Part shown: positions 51,877 through 60,661 of the stretch, in pieces
How positions within the stretch are numbered: the first letter of the stretch is position 1
Layout of the letters: each line of letters begins with the position of its first letter
DNA from: Bacteroidota bacterium
GTDB lineage: Bacteria > Bacteroidota > Bacteroidia > Flavobacteriales > Flavobacteriaceae
Assembly: GCA_018829465.1 (NCBI GenBank)
Contig: JAHJTN010000019.1
Coordinates: 1-64,000 of the forward strand
Length of the DNA: 64,000 bases
Direction: 5' to 3'
Notes under the pieces: generated by a model
Seen by the model: only the letters and a program-made list of their open reading frames with translations
Told to the model about the DNA's origin: nothing
Databases searched by the model: none
Translations under genes and position numbers: made by a program

Positions 51877-53336
51877 ATCCGTGGCAAATCGCCTTGCCCT
51901 TTGGTGGGCAAACTGGATGTTCCCATCAAAAATGTATCTACGTGATGCGCCGCTTCTCTACCCTCAGATAAAGCCCAAACGATGAGCGACTGTCCCCTTC
52001 GCGTATCGCCGGCTGCAAATACATTCGGCACATTGGTCTGATAGTTAGTCGTGTTTGCATCGATATTGGTTCTCGCATCCATTTGCACACCGAGTTGTGT
52101 AGCTAAATTGGATTCTGAACCTGTGAAACCCAATGCCAACAAAACCAAATCGCAAGGGTGTTCTTCAACAGTTCCTGGAATTTCTTTAAGCTGTGGGCGT
52201 TCGCCGGGTTTTCTGACCCATTCTACCTGGGTAGTTATTAAGCTGATGATGTTATTGTCTTTGTCACCCATAAATTCTTTGGTAGAGATACTCCAATGGC
52301 GCAAAGCCCCTTCTTTGTGAGAAGAACTGGTTCGCAAACGCATCGGGTAGTATGGCCAAGGTTGGTTTTCGGGTCTTTCTTCTGTGCCTCTGGGCATGAT
52401 TTCAAAATTTTTAACCGATAAAGCACCTTGCCGGATAGAAGTGCCAATACAATCTGAACCCGTATCTCCGCCACCGATGACAATGACATGCTTGCCTTTA
52501 GCCGAAATAGGTTCGCCTGAAAAAGTAGCACCTTCTACCCTTTTGTTTTGCTGTTTGAGAAAATCCATTGCCTGATGAATGCCCTTTAACTTAGCGCCTT
52601 TAATGGGCAGGTCTCTGCGAACCGTAGCCCCCATACAAAGTAAAACAGCATCAAATTTTTTCAACTCAGTTACAGAAACATCTTTGCCGACTTCTACGCC
52701 GGTTTGAAATGCTATTCCTTCTTCTTTTAAAATGGTTACACGTCTGTCTATGACAGATTTTTCCATCTTAAAATCGGGAATACCATAACGAAGCAATCCA
52801 CCTACTTGTGTGTCTCTTTCGTAAACCACCACCTGGTGTCCGGCCCTATTGAGCTGTTGAGCTGCCGCCAAACCGGCAGGTCCTGAACCCACAATGGCTA
52901 CTTTTTTCCCGGTTCTTCTCACAGGAGGTTGTGCTTGTATCCAACCTTCTTTAAAACCGCGCTCTACTATATTTTTTTCAATATTTTCAATAGATACCGG
53001 ATCTTCATTAATGCCTAGCACACAGGCTTCTTCGCATGGTGCAGGACACAAACGCCCCGTAAATTCGGGGAAGTTATTGGTTGCATGTAAAACGTCTAAA
53101 GCCTGTCTCCATTTGCCTTTGTAAACCAAATCGTTGAAGTCTGGTATTAGATTGCCTAAGGGACAACCGCTGTGGCAAAAAGGGATGCCGCAATCCATGC
53201 AGCGCGCTCCCTGGTTTTTTAGTTTCTTTTCATCGAGCGGAACGGTAAACTCTTTATAGGCTTTTACCCGTTCGGCCACCGGCAAATAGGGTTCTGTTTC
53301 TCTCGGATATTCTAAAAATCCTGTGATTTTTCCCAT
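51873..53336 (-). CDS. gltD: Glutamate synthase small subunit
   Basis: 487 residues. The N-terminal Fe-S region has ARCMDCGIPFCHSGCPLGNLIPDF (about 43-66) with the Cys set for two 4Fe-4S clusters, including the second set near LCPAPCEEACVL. FAD-binding GSGPAGLAAAQQL (about 151-163) and NADPH-binding IGGGDTGSDCIG (about 289-300), with the C-terminal VFAAGDTRRGQSLIVWAL. It passes electrons from NADPH to GltB. It lies 11 bp downstream of gltB in the same operon. Confidence 0.96.
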   Translation of the reverse strand: MGKITGFLEYPRETEPYLPVAERVKAYKEFTVPLDEKKLKNQGARCMDCGIPFCHSGCPLGNLIPDFNDLVYKGKWRQALDVLHATNNFPEFTGRLCPAPCEEACVLGINEDPVSIENIEKNIVERGFKEGWIQAQPPVRRTGKKVAIVGSGPAGLAAAQQLNRAGHQVVVYERDTQVGGLLRYGIPDFKMEKSVIDRRVTILKEEGIAFQTGVEVGKDVSVTELKKFDAVLLCMGATVRRDLPIKGAKLKGIHQAMDFLKQQNKRVEGATFSGEPISAKGKHVIVIGGGDTGSDCIGTSIRQGALSVKNFEIMPRGTEERPENQPWPYYPMRLRTSSSHKEGALRHWSISTKEFMGDKDNNIISLITTQVEWVRKPGERPQLKEIPGTVEEHPCDLVLLALGFTGSESNLATQLGVQMDARTNIDANTTNYQTNVPNVFAAGDTRRGQSLIVWALSEGREAAHHVDTFLMGTSSLPTKGQGDLPRI

Positions 53337-53347
53337 TGGATTTCTTG

Positions 53348-56300
53348 TTATACAGTTTCTAATGATTCTTTTTTAATGCGCTCTAATGCTCTTCGGTATT
53401 CCTCGGGCATCACTTTGGTAAATTGGCTTAAACTCACATCCCACTGTTCCAAAATTCGCCGTGCAAGCGGACTTTGGGTATAGTTGTAGTGGTTTTCAAT
53501 CAATTCTTTGAGCAGGTTTTGATCTGCTGCCTCTGTCACTTTTTCTAATGCTACACCTTCCTGGTTGCATTTTGATGCGAATGTATCTTTGGGATTGTAA
53601 ATAAAGGCTATGCCACCACTCATCCCGGCGGCAAAATTACGTCCGGTTTTTCCTAGTACTACCGCTACGCCACCGGTCATATATTCGCATCCGTGGTCAC
53701 CAATGCCTTCTACCACCGCTTTGGCTCCGGAATTTCGAACGCAAAAACGCTCTCCGGCCATCCCGTTGATATACACTTCTCCATCAATGGCACCATAGAG
53801 CGCTACATTGCCAACGATTACATTTTCCTCAGGAACAAACGTTGCCTCTTCGGGTATTCTTACAATAATTTTTGCTCCGGAAAGTCCTTTGGCCAAATAA
53901 TCATTGGTGTTTCCCTCCAATCTAAAAGTAAGTCCTTTGGTTGCAAAAGCACCAAAACTTTGTCCGGCAGCACCTTTAAAGTTAATTTTTAACGTATTTT
54001 CAGGCAAGCCTTGTGCGCCGTAAATTTTAGAAATTTCATTACTCAAAATAGCACCCACGGTACGGTTGGTGTTTTTGATAGGATATTCTAGCACTGTTTT
54101 TTCTTTTCTAAACAAGGCGGGATGTGCTTGCTTGATGATCGTAAAATCGAGTGCATTTTCCAATTGATGGTCTTGCTTACCGGTGTTGTATATGGCAACG
54201 TGCTCCGGTGTTTCAATTTTTTTCAATATAGGCGATAAGTCCAGTCCTTTGGCTTTGTAATGTTCCAATGCCGGACGCGTATTGAGTTTTTGCACTTGGC
54301 CCACCATTTCATTTAAGGTTCTGAAACCGAGTTGAGCCATAATCTGACGCAACTCTTGAGCTATGAAATACATAAAATTGACCACGTGTTCAGGTTTACC
54401 TTCAAATTTCTTGCGCAATTCCGGGTTTTGAGTGGCAATACCAACCGGGCAAGTGTTTAAGTGGCAAACGCGCATCATGATGCATCCGGATGCGACCAAA
54501 GGTGCTGTGGCAAAACCAAACTCCTCAGCACCCAGCAAACAAGCTACAGCCACATCACGTCCTGTTTTGAGTTGACCGTCACATTCCAGTACTACCCGAC
54601 TTCTCAGGTCGTTCATAACCAAAGTTTGTTGCGCTTCGGCTATACCCAACTCCCAGGGTAAGCCGGCATGTTTGAGAGAGGTTAAAGGAGAAGCACCCGT
54701 ACCACCGTCAAAACCAGAAACTAAAATTACATCTGCTTTGGCTTTGGCCACACCTGCCGCAACCGTGCCTACGCCTACTTCCGAAACCAACTTCACATTG
54801 ATGCGCGCTTCTCTGTTGGCATTTTTTAAATCGAAAATAAGTTGTGCAAGGTCTTCAATAGAATAGATATCGTGATGTGGTGGTGGCGAAATCAGCCCTA
54901 CATAAGGGGTAGAATTTCTGACTTTGGCAATCCAAGGATACACTTTTTCGCCGGGCAGTTGCCCGCCCTCACCCGGCTTGGCTCCTTGTGCCATTTTTAT
55001 TTGAATTTCTGAAGCACTTGTCAAATAATTGATAGACACGCCAAAACGGCCTGATGCTACCTGCTTGATGGCGCTGTTTCGCCAATCGCCATCTGCATCC
55101 TTGTAGAAGCGCTGTGCGTCTTCGCCGCCTTCTCCCGAATTGCTTTTGCCGCCAATACGGTTCATGGCAATGGCTAAATTTTCGTGTGCCTCAGATGATA
55201 TAGAACCATAAGACATGGCACCGGTTTTAAATCTTTTTACAATTTCTGTCCAAGGTTCTACCTCATCTATCGGAATAGGGTCGAAGTTGGTAAACTCAAA
55301 CATGCCTCGAAGCGTCATCAATTCTTTAGATTGGTTATTGACCAATTCGGCGTATTCGGCATAGGTTTTTGGATTGTTTTCACGAACAGATTGTTGCAGT
55401 TTTGCCACCGTGAGTGGGTTGAACATGTGTCTTTCGCCATTCCTGCGCCATTTGTATTCGCCACCGGCTTCCAGTTCCAAATTGCCTTCCACAGCACCCA
55501 TTTTGAACGCCTTTTCGTGCCTGTAAGAGAGTTCTCTTTCAATTTCATACAGACCTATGCCTTGGATACGAGAGGCTGTTCCTGAAAAATAGGTATCAAT
55601 CACTGATTTGTTGATGCCTATACATTCGAAAAGCTGAGAACCTCTGTAAGAATTCAGCGTAGAAATACCGATTTTATTCATCACTTTTACGAGCCCTAAG
55701 CCAATGGCTTTGTTGAAGTTTTTAACAGCTGCAGATTCGTCTATATTCTCTATGACACCTTCTTGGAGTTGCTCTCTGATAATTTCATTGACCAAATAAG
55801 GGTTGATGGCACTTGCACCATAACCAAACAACAGCGCAAAATGATGCACTTCTCTAGGCTCGGCTGATTCGATAATGATGGCCACTTTGGAGCGTTTACC
55901 AAACTTGCGCAAGGCACTGTGCACATGAGAACAAGCCAACAAGGCAGGTATGTAGGTATGGTCTTTTGAAACACCCCTGTCCGATAAAATGAGAATGGAA
56001 CAACCTTCATCTATGGCTTTTGCTGATTCTTCGGCTATACGGGTGAGTGCTTTTTCCAATCCGTTGAGCCCTTCTTGCACGGGATATAGGGTTTTGATGC
56101 TTTTGGTTCGAATGTATCCGTTGTCAAAAGTTTTGATTTTTTCCAAATCTTCGCGAGATATCACCGGATTTTGAATTTTGAGCTTTTTGCAGTGTTTGGC
56201 ATCAATATCAAAAATGTTGTGATCGCTTCCCAATGTCAGGCTGATATCGGTAATGAGTTCTTCGCGGATACCATCGAGTGGCGGGTTGGTCACTTGGGCA

Positions 56301-57853
56301 AAGAGTTGTTTGAAATAGTTGTAGAGCAACTGTGGCCTGTCTGACAATACGGCAAGAGGCGTATCTGTACCCATAGAACCTATGGCTTCTTTTCCGTTGA
56401 TAGCCATCGGGTTGATGATGGTATTGATTTCTTCGGCAGTATATCCAAAGATGCGTTTACGCAAAGTGATTTCTTCGGTTTCCTGAAAAATCGGACAATG
56501 CGTGTAGGGTATGTTTTTGAGGTGAACCAAATGCGCATCCAACCATTTTTGATAAGGTTTTTGAGAAACAATATCATTTTTAATTTCGTCATCGTTGATG
56601 ATGCGTCCTGCGTTCATATCGACCAAAAACATACGACCGGGTTCTAACCTGCCGTGTAGGGCAATGTTTTGCGGTTCAATTTCGACCACACCTGTTTCGG
56701 AAGACATAATTACATATCCGTCCTTAGTCACGGTGTAGCGCGACGGGCGTAGGCCGTTTCTGTCGAGCAACGCGCCAATATAGTTTCCGTCTGTAAATGG
56801 TATTGAAGCCGGACCGTCCCAAGGTTCCATCAAACAGGAATTGAACTCGTAGAAAGCTTTTTTCTCGTCTGACATTTCACGGTGCTTTTCCCAAGCTTCG
56901 GGCACGAGCATCATCATTACTTCGGGCAATGAACGACCGGTCATCAAAAGCAGCTCCACCAAATTGTCCATACAGGCCGAATCCGATTTTCCTTCAATGA
57001 TGATTGGCAAAATATCTTTGATAGCATCACCAAAAACTGCACTTTTCAGGAGCTCCTCTCGGGCTTTCATCCTGGACACATTGCCTCTTAGGGTATTAAT
57101 TTCACCGTTGTGACACATGTATCTAAAGGGTTGGGCCAAATCCCAAGTGGGGAACGTATTGGTTGAAAATCGCTGGTGCACAAGCGCCAAACGCGTGACC
57201 ACATCCGGGTGCATCAAATCGGTGTAATAACGCTTGATGTCTTCCGGTTTTAGCAGGCCTTTAAAAATAATGATTTTTGAAGAAAGGCTAGGCAAATAAA
57301 AGTAACTGCTTTCGGAAAGTTTTGAATTGGCTATGGTGTGTTCTGTTATTTTTCGAGCGATGTATAATTTGACTCTAAATTGGTACTCGTCTAAAGGTTC
57401 ATGGCCTTTGCCTATAAAAATTTGTTCGATACACGGTTCCGTTTCGGCGGCTATTTTGCCTTGAAAATTGTGATCTATAGCCACTTCACGCCATCCGATG
57501 AGAGACAATCCTTGCGCCTTTATCTGATTTTCGAATATCGCTTTGCAATAGGCTTTTTGATTTTCTTTCCGGGGTAAAAAAACATTGCCGGCCGCGTATT
57601 CGCCCGCTTTGGGCAGCGAAAGTTCCTTGCAATTTTTTACGAAAAATTCGTGCGGTATATCAATGAGAATGCCTGCGCCGTCACCGGTACGGCCGTCAGC
57701 ACTAACGGCACCTCTGTGTTCTAGCTTCTCGAGAATTTCGAGTGCTTTGTGGATTACATCATTGGACTTTTCACCCCTTAAACTACATATAAAACCCGCG
57801 CCACAATTGTCGTGTTCAAACTCGGGTAAATACAATCCTTGCTGCTTCAACAT
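53348..57853 (-). CDS. gltB: Glutamate synthase large subunit
   Basis: 1501 residues from the ATG at 57853. The glutaminase nucleophile Cys17 ([10 protein letters not shown]) would be exposed after removal of a 16-residue propeptide. Amidotransferase domain 1-420, central domain, FMN/ferredoxin-like synthase domain with [13 protein letters not shown] and [13 protein letters not shown]-like [16 protein letters not shown], and the 3Fe-4S motif [20 protein letters not shown]-terminal GXGXG beta helix (GAQGLPENT onward, [11 protein letters not shown]). It makes glutamate from glutamine and 2-oxoglutarate. Starts upstream of 57853 add non-family residues. Confidence 0.96.
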   Translation of the reverse strand: MLKQQGLYLPEFEHDNCGAGFICSLRGEKSNDVIHKALEILEKLEHRGAVSADGRTGDGAGILIDIPHEFFVKNCKELSLPKAGEYAAGNVFLPRKENQKAYCKAIFENQIKAQGLSLIGWREVAIDHNFQGKIAAETEPCIEQIFIGKGHEPLDEYQFRVKLYIARKITEHTIANSKLSESSYFYLPSLSSKIIIFKGLLKPEDIKRYYTDLMHPDVVTRLALVHQRFSTNTFPTWDLAQPFRYMCHNGEINTLRGNVSRMKAREELLKSAVFGDAIKDILPIIIEGKSDSACMDNLVELLLMTGRSLPEVMMMLVPEAWEKHREMSDEKKAFYEFNSCLMEPWDGPASIPFTDGNYIGALLDRNGLRPSRYTVTKDGYVIMSSETGVVEIEPQNIALHGRLEPGRMFLVDMNAGRIINDDEIKNDIVSQKPYQKWLDAHLVHLKNIPYTHCPIFQETEEITLRKRIFGYTAEEINTIINPMAINGKEAIGSMGTDTPLAVLSDRPQLLYNYFKQLFAQVTNPPLDGIREELITDISLTLGSDHNIFDIDAKHCKKLKIQNPVISREDLEKIKTFDNGYIRTKSIKTLYPVQEGLNGLEKALTRIAEESAKAIDEGCSILILSDRGVSKDHTYIPALLACSHVHSALRKFGKRSKVAIIIESAEPREVHHFALLFGYGASAINPYLVNEIIREQLQEGVIENIDESAAVKNFNKAIGLGLVKVMNKIGISTLNSYRGSQLFECIGINKSVIDTYFSGTASRIQGIGLYEIERELSYRHEKAFKMGAVEGNLELEAGGEYKWRRNGERHMFNPLTVAKLQQSVRENNPKTYAEYAELVNNQSKELMTLRGMFEFTNFDPIPIDEVEPWTEIVKRFKTGAMSYGSISSEAHENLAIAMNRIGGKSNSGEGGEDAQRFYKDADGDWRNSAIKQVASGRFGVSINYLTSASEIQIKMAQGAKPGEGGQLPGEKVYPWIAKVRNSTPYVGLISPPPHHDIYSIEDLAQLIFDLKNANREARINVKLVSEVGVGTVAAGVAKAKADVILVSGFDGGTGASPLTSLKHAGLPWELGIAEAQQTLVMNDLRSRVVLECDGQLKTGRDVAVACLLGAEEFGFATAPLVASGCIMMRVCHLNTCPVGIATQNPELRKKFEGKPEHVVNFMYFIAQELRQIMAQLGFRTLNEMVGQVQKLNTRPALEHYKAKGLDLSPILKKIETPEHVAIYNTGKQDHQLENALDFTIIKQAHPALFRKEKTVLEYPIKNTNRTVGAILSNEISKIYGAQGLPENTLKINFKGAAGQSFGAFATKGLTFRLEGNTNDYLAKGLSGAKIIVRIPEEATFVPEENVIVGNVALYGAIDGEVYINGMAGERFCVRNSGAKAVVEGIGDHGCEYMTGGVAVVLGKTGRNFAAGMSGGIAFIYNPKDTFASKCNQEGVALEKVTEAADQNLLKELIENHYNYTQSPLARRILEQWDVSLSQFTKVMPEEYRRALERIKKESLETV

Positions 57854-57879
57854 AAATCTATTATTTATAAAGATTTTTG

Positions 57880-57911
57880 CAAAATTAAGCAAGATTTACA
57901 GCAAAAGACAA
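57880..57911 (-). promoter_or_regulatory. gltBD promoter (TTG-21-TAATTTTG)
   Basis: On the minus strand, TTG (57911-57909) is separated by 21 bp from TAATTTTG (57887-57880). Both boxes and the spacing fit the Bacteroidota -33/-7 pattern. It lies about 27 bp before the gltB ATG. Confidence 0.6.
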
Positions 57912-58133
57912 TATTCTTTGTGATTTAACTAAGTATTTCAAGATTTTTCAACATAATAAGAATTCATTAAAATATCAATAATATATCGATACTATTTTAG
58001 GAATATGTCATTAATGGAATTGAAATCGGCATTAAAATCATACGCCCGGACATCATTTGATTGATGGACACTTACATTTGTTGTAAATGGAACAAACTTC
58101 CCTTAGTTTGCATAAATTAAAAATACATCTGCG

Positions 58134-59462
58134 CTATTTGACAGCACTTCTACTCGCCTTGGGGATACGGAGCAAAAGAAAAATTCCGAGCACAAAAAAC
58201 ACAATCAGGAAAAGGATGGCATTGCGCATACTGCCCGTGATTTGGGAAATATAACCATACATAAACATCCCGATGACGATGCCTATTTTTTCGGTTACGT
58301 CGTAAAAACTAAAAAAGGAAGCTGTGTCTTGGGTTTTGGGTAACATTTTAGAATAGGTAGAACGCGAAAGTGCCTGAATACCACCCATCACCAAGCCCAC
58401 AAAAGATGCAGCAATGTAAAACTGGATTGGTTCGGTCATGGTAAAACTGTACATACAGATGCCGGACCAAATGATGTTGAGAATAATCAGCACATTAATA
58501 TTTCCCCATTTGCCCGAAGCTAGTGAGGTCAATTTTGCGCCGATAGCGGCCACGATTTGTATTAACAAAATACTGATAATCAAACCGGAGGTAGCTCCGT
58601 CGTCTGCCCAGTGTATTTCTTCCATGCCAAAATAAGTTGCAACAATCATCACCGTTTGTACCGCCATGCTATAGACAAAAAAAGCGGTGAGGTAGCGCGT
58701 CAATATCTTATTTTCCAGAAGCTGTTTTGCGACTGTCTGAAGCTCTTTAAAACCGTTAAAAATGACATTTTTGGGCACCCGCGTCATCTTGTTGCCTTTG
58801 GGTAGTCTTTTAAATGTCCATTGGCTAAATCCCAACCACCAAAGCCCAACCAAAACAAAGGAAAGCCTTGTTGGCATCGATTCGGAATCGAAACCGAAAA
58901 CATCGTGTTTCATGATGAGAATCAAACACAACACAAGCAAAATCACACTGCCTAAATATCCATAAATATAACCTCGGGCACTGAGCTTGTCCTGCAATTC
59001 CTTTTCTGCAATATCGGGCAGATAAGAATTGTAGAATACCAAACTTCCCCAAAAACCGATGAGTGCCAAGAAATAGCAAAGCAGTCCAAAACCCAGATTT
59101 TCTAAAGAGAACCAATAGAGCCCGATACATGAAAGTGCGCCCATATAGCAAAAAAACTTCATAAAGCTCTTTTTGTTTCCGATGTAATCGGAAATCCCAG
59201 AAAGTAAAGGCGACATAAATGCCACGAGCAAAAAGCTGAATGAAGTGACGTAGCTGATTAAAGTATCATTGTTAAAACTTTTACCTAAAAAAACAACGGT
59301 ATCGCTTATTTTTTGGCCATTTTCGTCTTTTACAATGGTGAGTGCACCATAATAAATGGGAAATATGGCGGAGGCAATGACCAAGCTGTACACGGAGTTT
59401 GCCCAATCGTAAAATACCCAAGCGCGTTGAACTTTATTGAGCGGCGTGGGTATTTGTTTCAT
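58134..59462 (-). CDS. UMF1/Atg22-type MFS transporter
   Basis: 442 residues with 12 membrane segments. The family hallmark WVFYDWANSVYSLVI (about 15-29) is at the first helix. LSGISDYIGNKKSFM (about 84-98) is the A-like loop motif, and ALSRSTYSKMLPKTQDTASFFSFYDVTEKIG (about 355-385) lies in the second half. Atg22 in yeast exports amino acids from vacuoles; for bacterial members the substrate is unknown. ATG at 59462, with the start context ACAG-ATG-AAAC shared with the leader repeat units elsewhere. No obvious operon partner. Confidence 0.85.
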   Translation of the reverse strand: MKQIPTPLNKVQRAWVFYDWANSVYSLVIASAIFPIYYGALTIVKDENGQKISDTVVFLGKSFNNDTLISYVTSFSFLLVAFMSPLLSGISDYIGNKKSFMKFFCYMGALSCIGLYWFSLENLGFGLLCYFLALIGFWGSLVFYNSYLPDIAEKELQDKLSARGYIYGYLGSVILLVLCLILIMKHDVFGFDSESMPTRLSFVLVGLWWLGFSQWTFKRLPKGNKMTRVPKNVIFNGFKELQTVAKQLLENKILTRYLTAFFVYSMAVQTVMIVATYFGMEEIHWADDGATSGLIISILLIQIVAAIGAKLTSLASGKWGNINVLIILNIIWSGICMYSFTMTEPIQFYIAASFVGLVMGGIQALSRSTYSKMLPKTQDTASFFSFYDVTEKIGIVIGMFMYGYISQITGSMRNAILFLIVFFVLGIFLLLRIPKASRSAVK

Positions 59463-59612
59463 CTGTTAGTTTTGTTTAGTTTTTAAAATTTGATCTAAAT
59501 TGTAGATAGCATAAGTTCCATAAAAAAACGAGTGTTTAGGGGAACAAGGCTAAGAACCTATCGGTCTTTGATAAAAAATAGTCAATTCATAAAAATAAGA
59601 ATTCGCGGCATT

Positions 59613-60425
59613 TTAGTTGATGATTACGCCAAATTTCCGGGCTTCTGCTTTGGCTTGCGGCGCCAATTGTTTAAGGTTGGCCATGCGGGTATCGGATGAG
59701 GGGTGTGTGCTTAGGAATTCCGGTGGTGCTTGTCCGTCAGCGGATGCTTTCATGCGTTCCCAGAAAGGGGCTGCTTCGTCGGGATTGTATCCTGCGATTG
59801 CCATCAAAATCAAGCCAATGGCATCAGCTTCGCTTTCGTGGGCACGGCTAAAGGGCAACATACCACCCACCTGAGAGCCAACACCATAAGCTTGCATCCA
59901 AGCATTTTGCGTTTCGGCAGTTTTACCACTTGTAGCTACGGCTACGCCCACAGCGCCTATTTGTTGGAGTGTTCCTGCACTCATGCGCTGCTGCCCGTGG
60001 TTGGCAAGTGCATGGGCAATTTCGTGTCCCATAACAGTAGCCAAGCCGGCGTCATTTTTGGCAATGGGTAAAATTCCTGTATAAACTACTACTTTTCCAC
60101 CGGGCATCGCCCAGGCATTGACCAATTTGTCGTCAACCAAGTTAAATTCCCATTGATAATTTTTTAAATAACCTTGGTAACCATTGGCATTGAGGTAGCG
60201 CTCGGCAGCCACAACAATTTTGTTTCCTATTCTTTTGATTCGCTCCAGTTCGGGGGAATCTTTCACCACTTTATTTTCAGACAGAAATTGGTCGTATTGC
60301 TGAAAAGCCATCGGAAAAATTTGGTCATTGGATACCAAAGCCATGGTTTGCTTGCCTGTAAACGGATTCGTAGCGCAGGCTGCCATCAAAAAGTAGGCGC
60401 ATGCTGCAAAAACAAGTTTTTTCAT
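59613..60425 (-). CDS. M48 family metalloprotease lipoprotein
   Basis: 270 residues. Start at the ATG at 60425 (MKKLVFAACAYFLMAAC), giving a lipoprotein signal with Cys17; an upstream in-frame Met would spoil the signal and lies inside the repeat array. Zinc motif HEIAH in MGHEIAHALANHG (about 133-145), third ligand Glu in HESEADAIGLILMA. Resembles the LoiP/YcaL type of M48 outer-membrane proteases that clear misfolded envelope proteins. AQQ/Gly-rich stretch PFSRAHES. Directly preceded by leader array C. Confidence 0.9.
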   Translation of the reverse strand: MKKLVFAACAYFLMAACATNPFTGKQTMALVSNDQIFPMAFQQYDQFLSENKVVKDSPELERIKRIGNKIVVAAERYLNANGYQGYLKNYQWEFNLVDDKLVNAWAMPGGKVVVYTGILPIAKNDAGLATVMGHEIAHALANHGQQRMSAGTLQQIGAVGVAVATSGKTAETQNAWMQAYGVGSQVGGMLPFSRAHESEADAIGLILMAIAGYNPDEAAPFWERMKASADGQAPPEFLSTHPSSDTRMANLKQLAPQAKAEARKFGVIIN

Positions 60426-60629
60426 CTGTTTATATTTATTGTTTTTCAAAGGTCAGATGGAACTCGCTAATGATCATTCTCTTGTGTGTTAAACTTTTTA
60501 GCATGGCTCGTTTCATCTGTTTATATTATTTATTTTTATCGGTCATGCTTCGACTGCGCTCAGCACAGGAATGGAACACCCTAGGATAATCATGCCCCGT
60601 GTGCAAAATTTTTTACATGGGTGTTTCAT
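60426..60629 (-). repeat. Leader repeat array C: two units upstream of the M48 protease gene
   Basis: Minus-strand unit ATGs at 60516 and 60629, gene ATG at 60425; spacings 91 and 113 bp (a short unit next to the gene, then a long one). The long unit has stem arms TGAAACACCC and GGGTGTTCCA and the tail CTGTGCTGAGCGCAGTCGAA. The short unit has TGAAACGAGC and GCGAGTTCCA with a tandem G-A mismatch in the stem. Unit order differs from arrays A and B. Frames of 26 and 28 codons start at the unit ATGs. Confidence 0.85.
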
Positions 60630-60651
60630 CAGTTTGTTAATTTTTTAAATT

Positions 60652-60659
60652 CAAATATA
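60652..60659 (-). promoter_or_regulatory. Promoter -7 element TATATTTG upstream of array C
   Basis: Exact TAnnTTTG match on the minus strand, 23 bp before the first array C ATG (60629) and only 3 bp past the GH31 stop codon. Confidence 0.45.
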
Positions 60660-60661
60660 TG

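Noticed and set aside
60426-60449. Upstream extension of the M48 protease start (MKNNKYKQ before MKKL).
   Set aside because: It places eight residues before the lipoprotein signal and lies in the leader repeat; the ATG at 60425 gives a proper signal peptide.
17395-60629. Treating the unit frames as a conserved small protein family.
   Set aside because: Only the first ~12 codons are similar, one unit is frameshifted by an extra A, and stops vary; RNA structure explains the conservation better.
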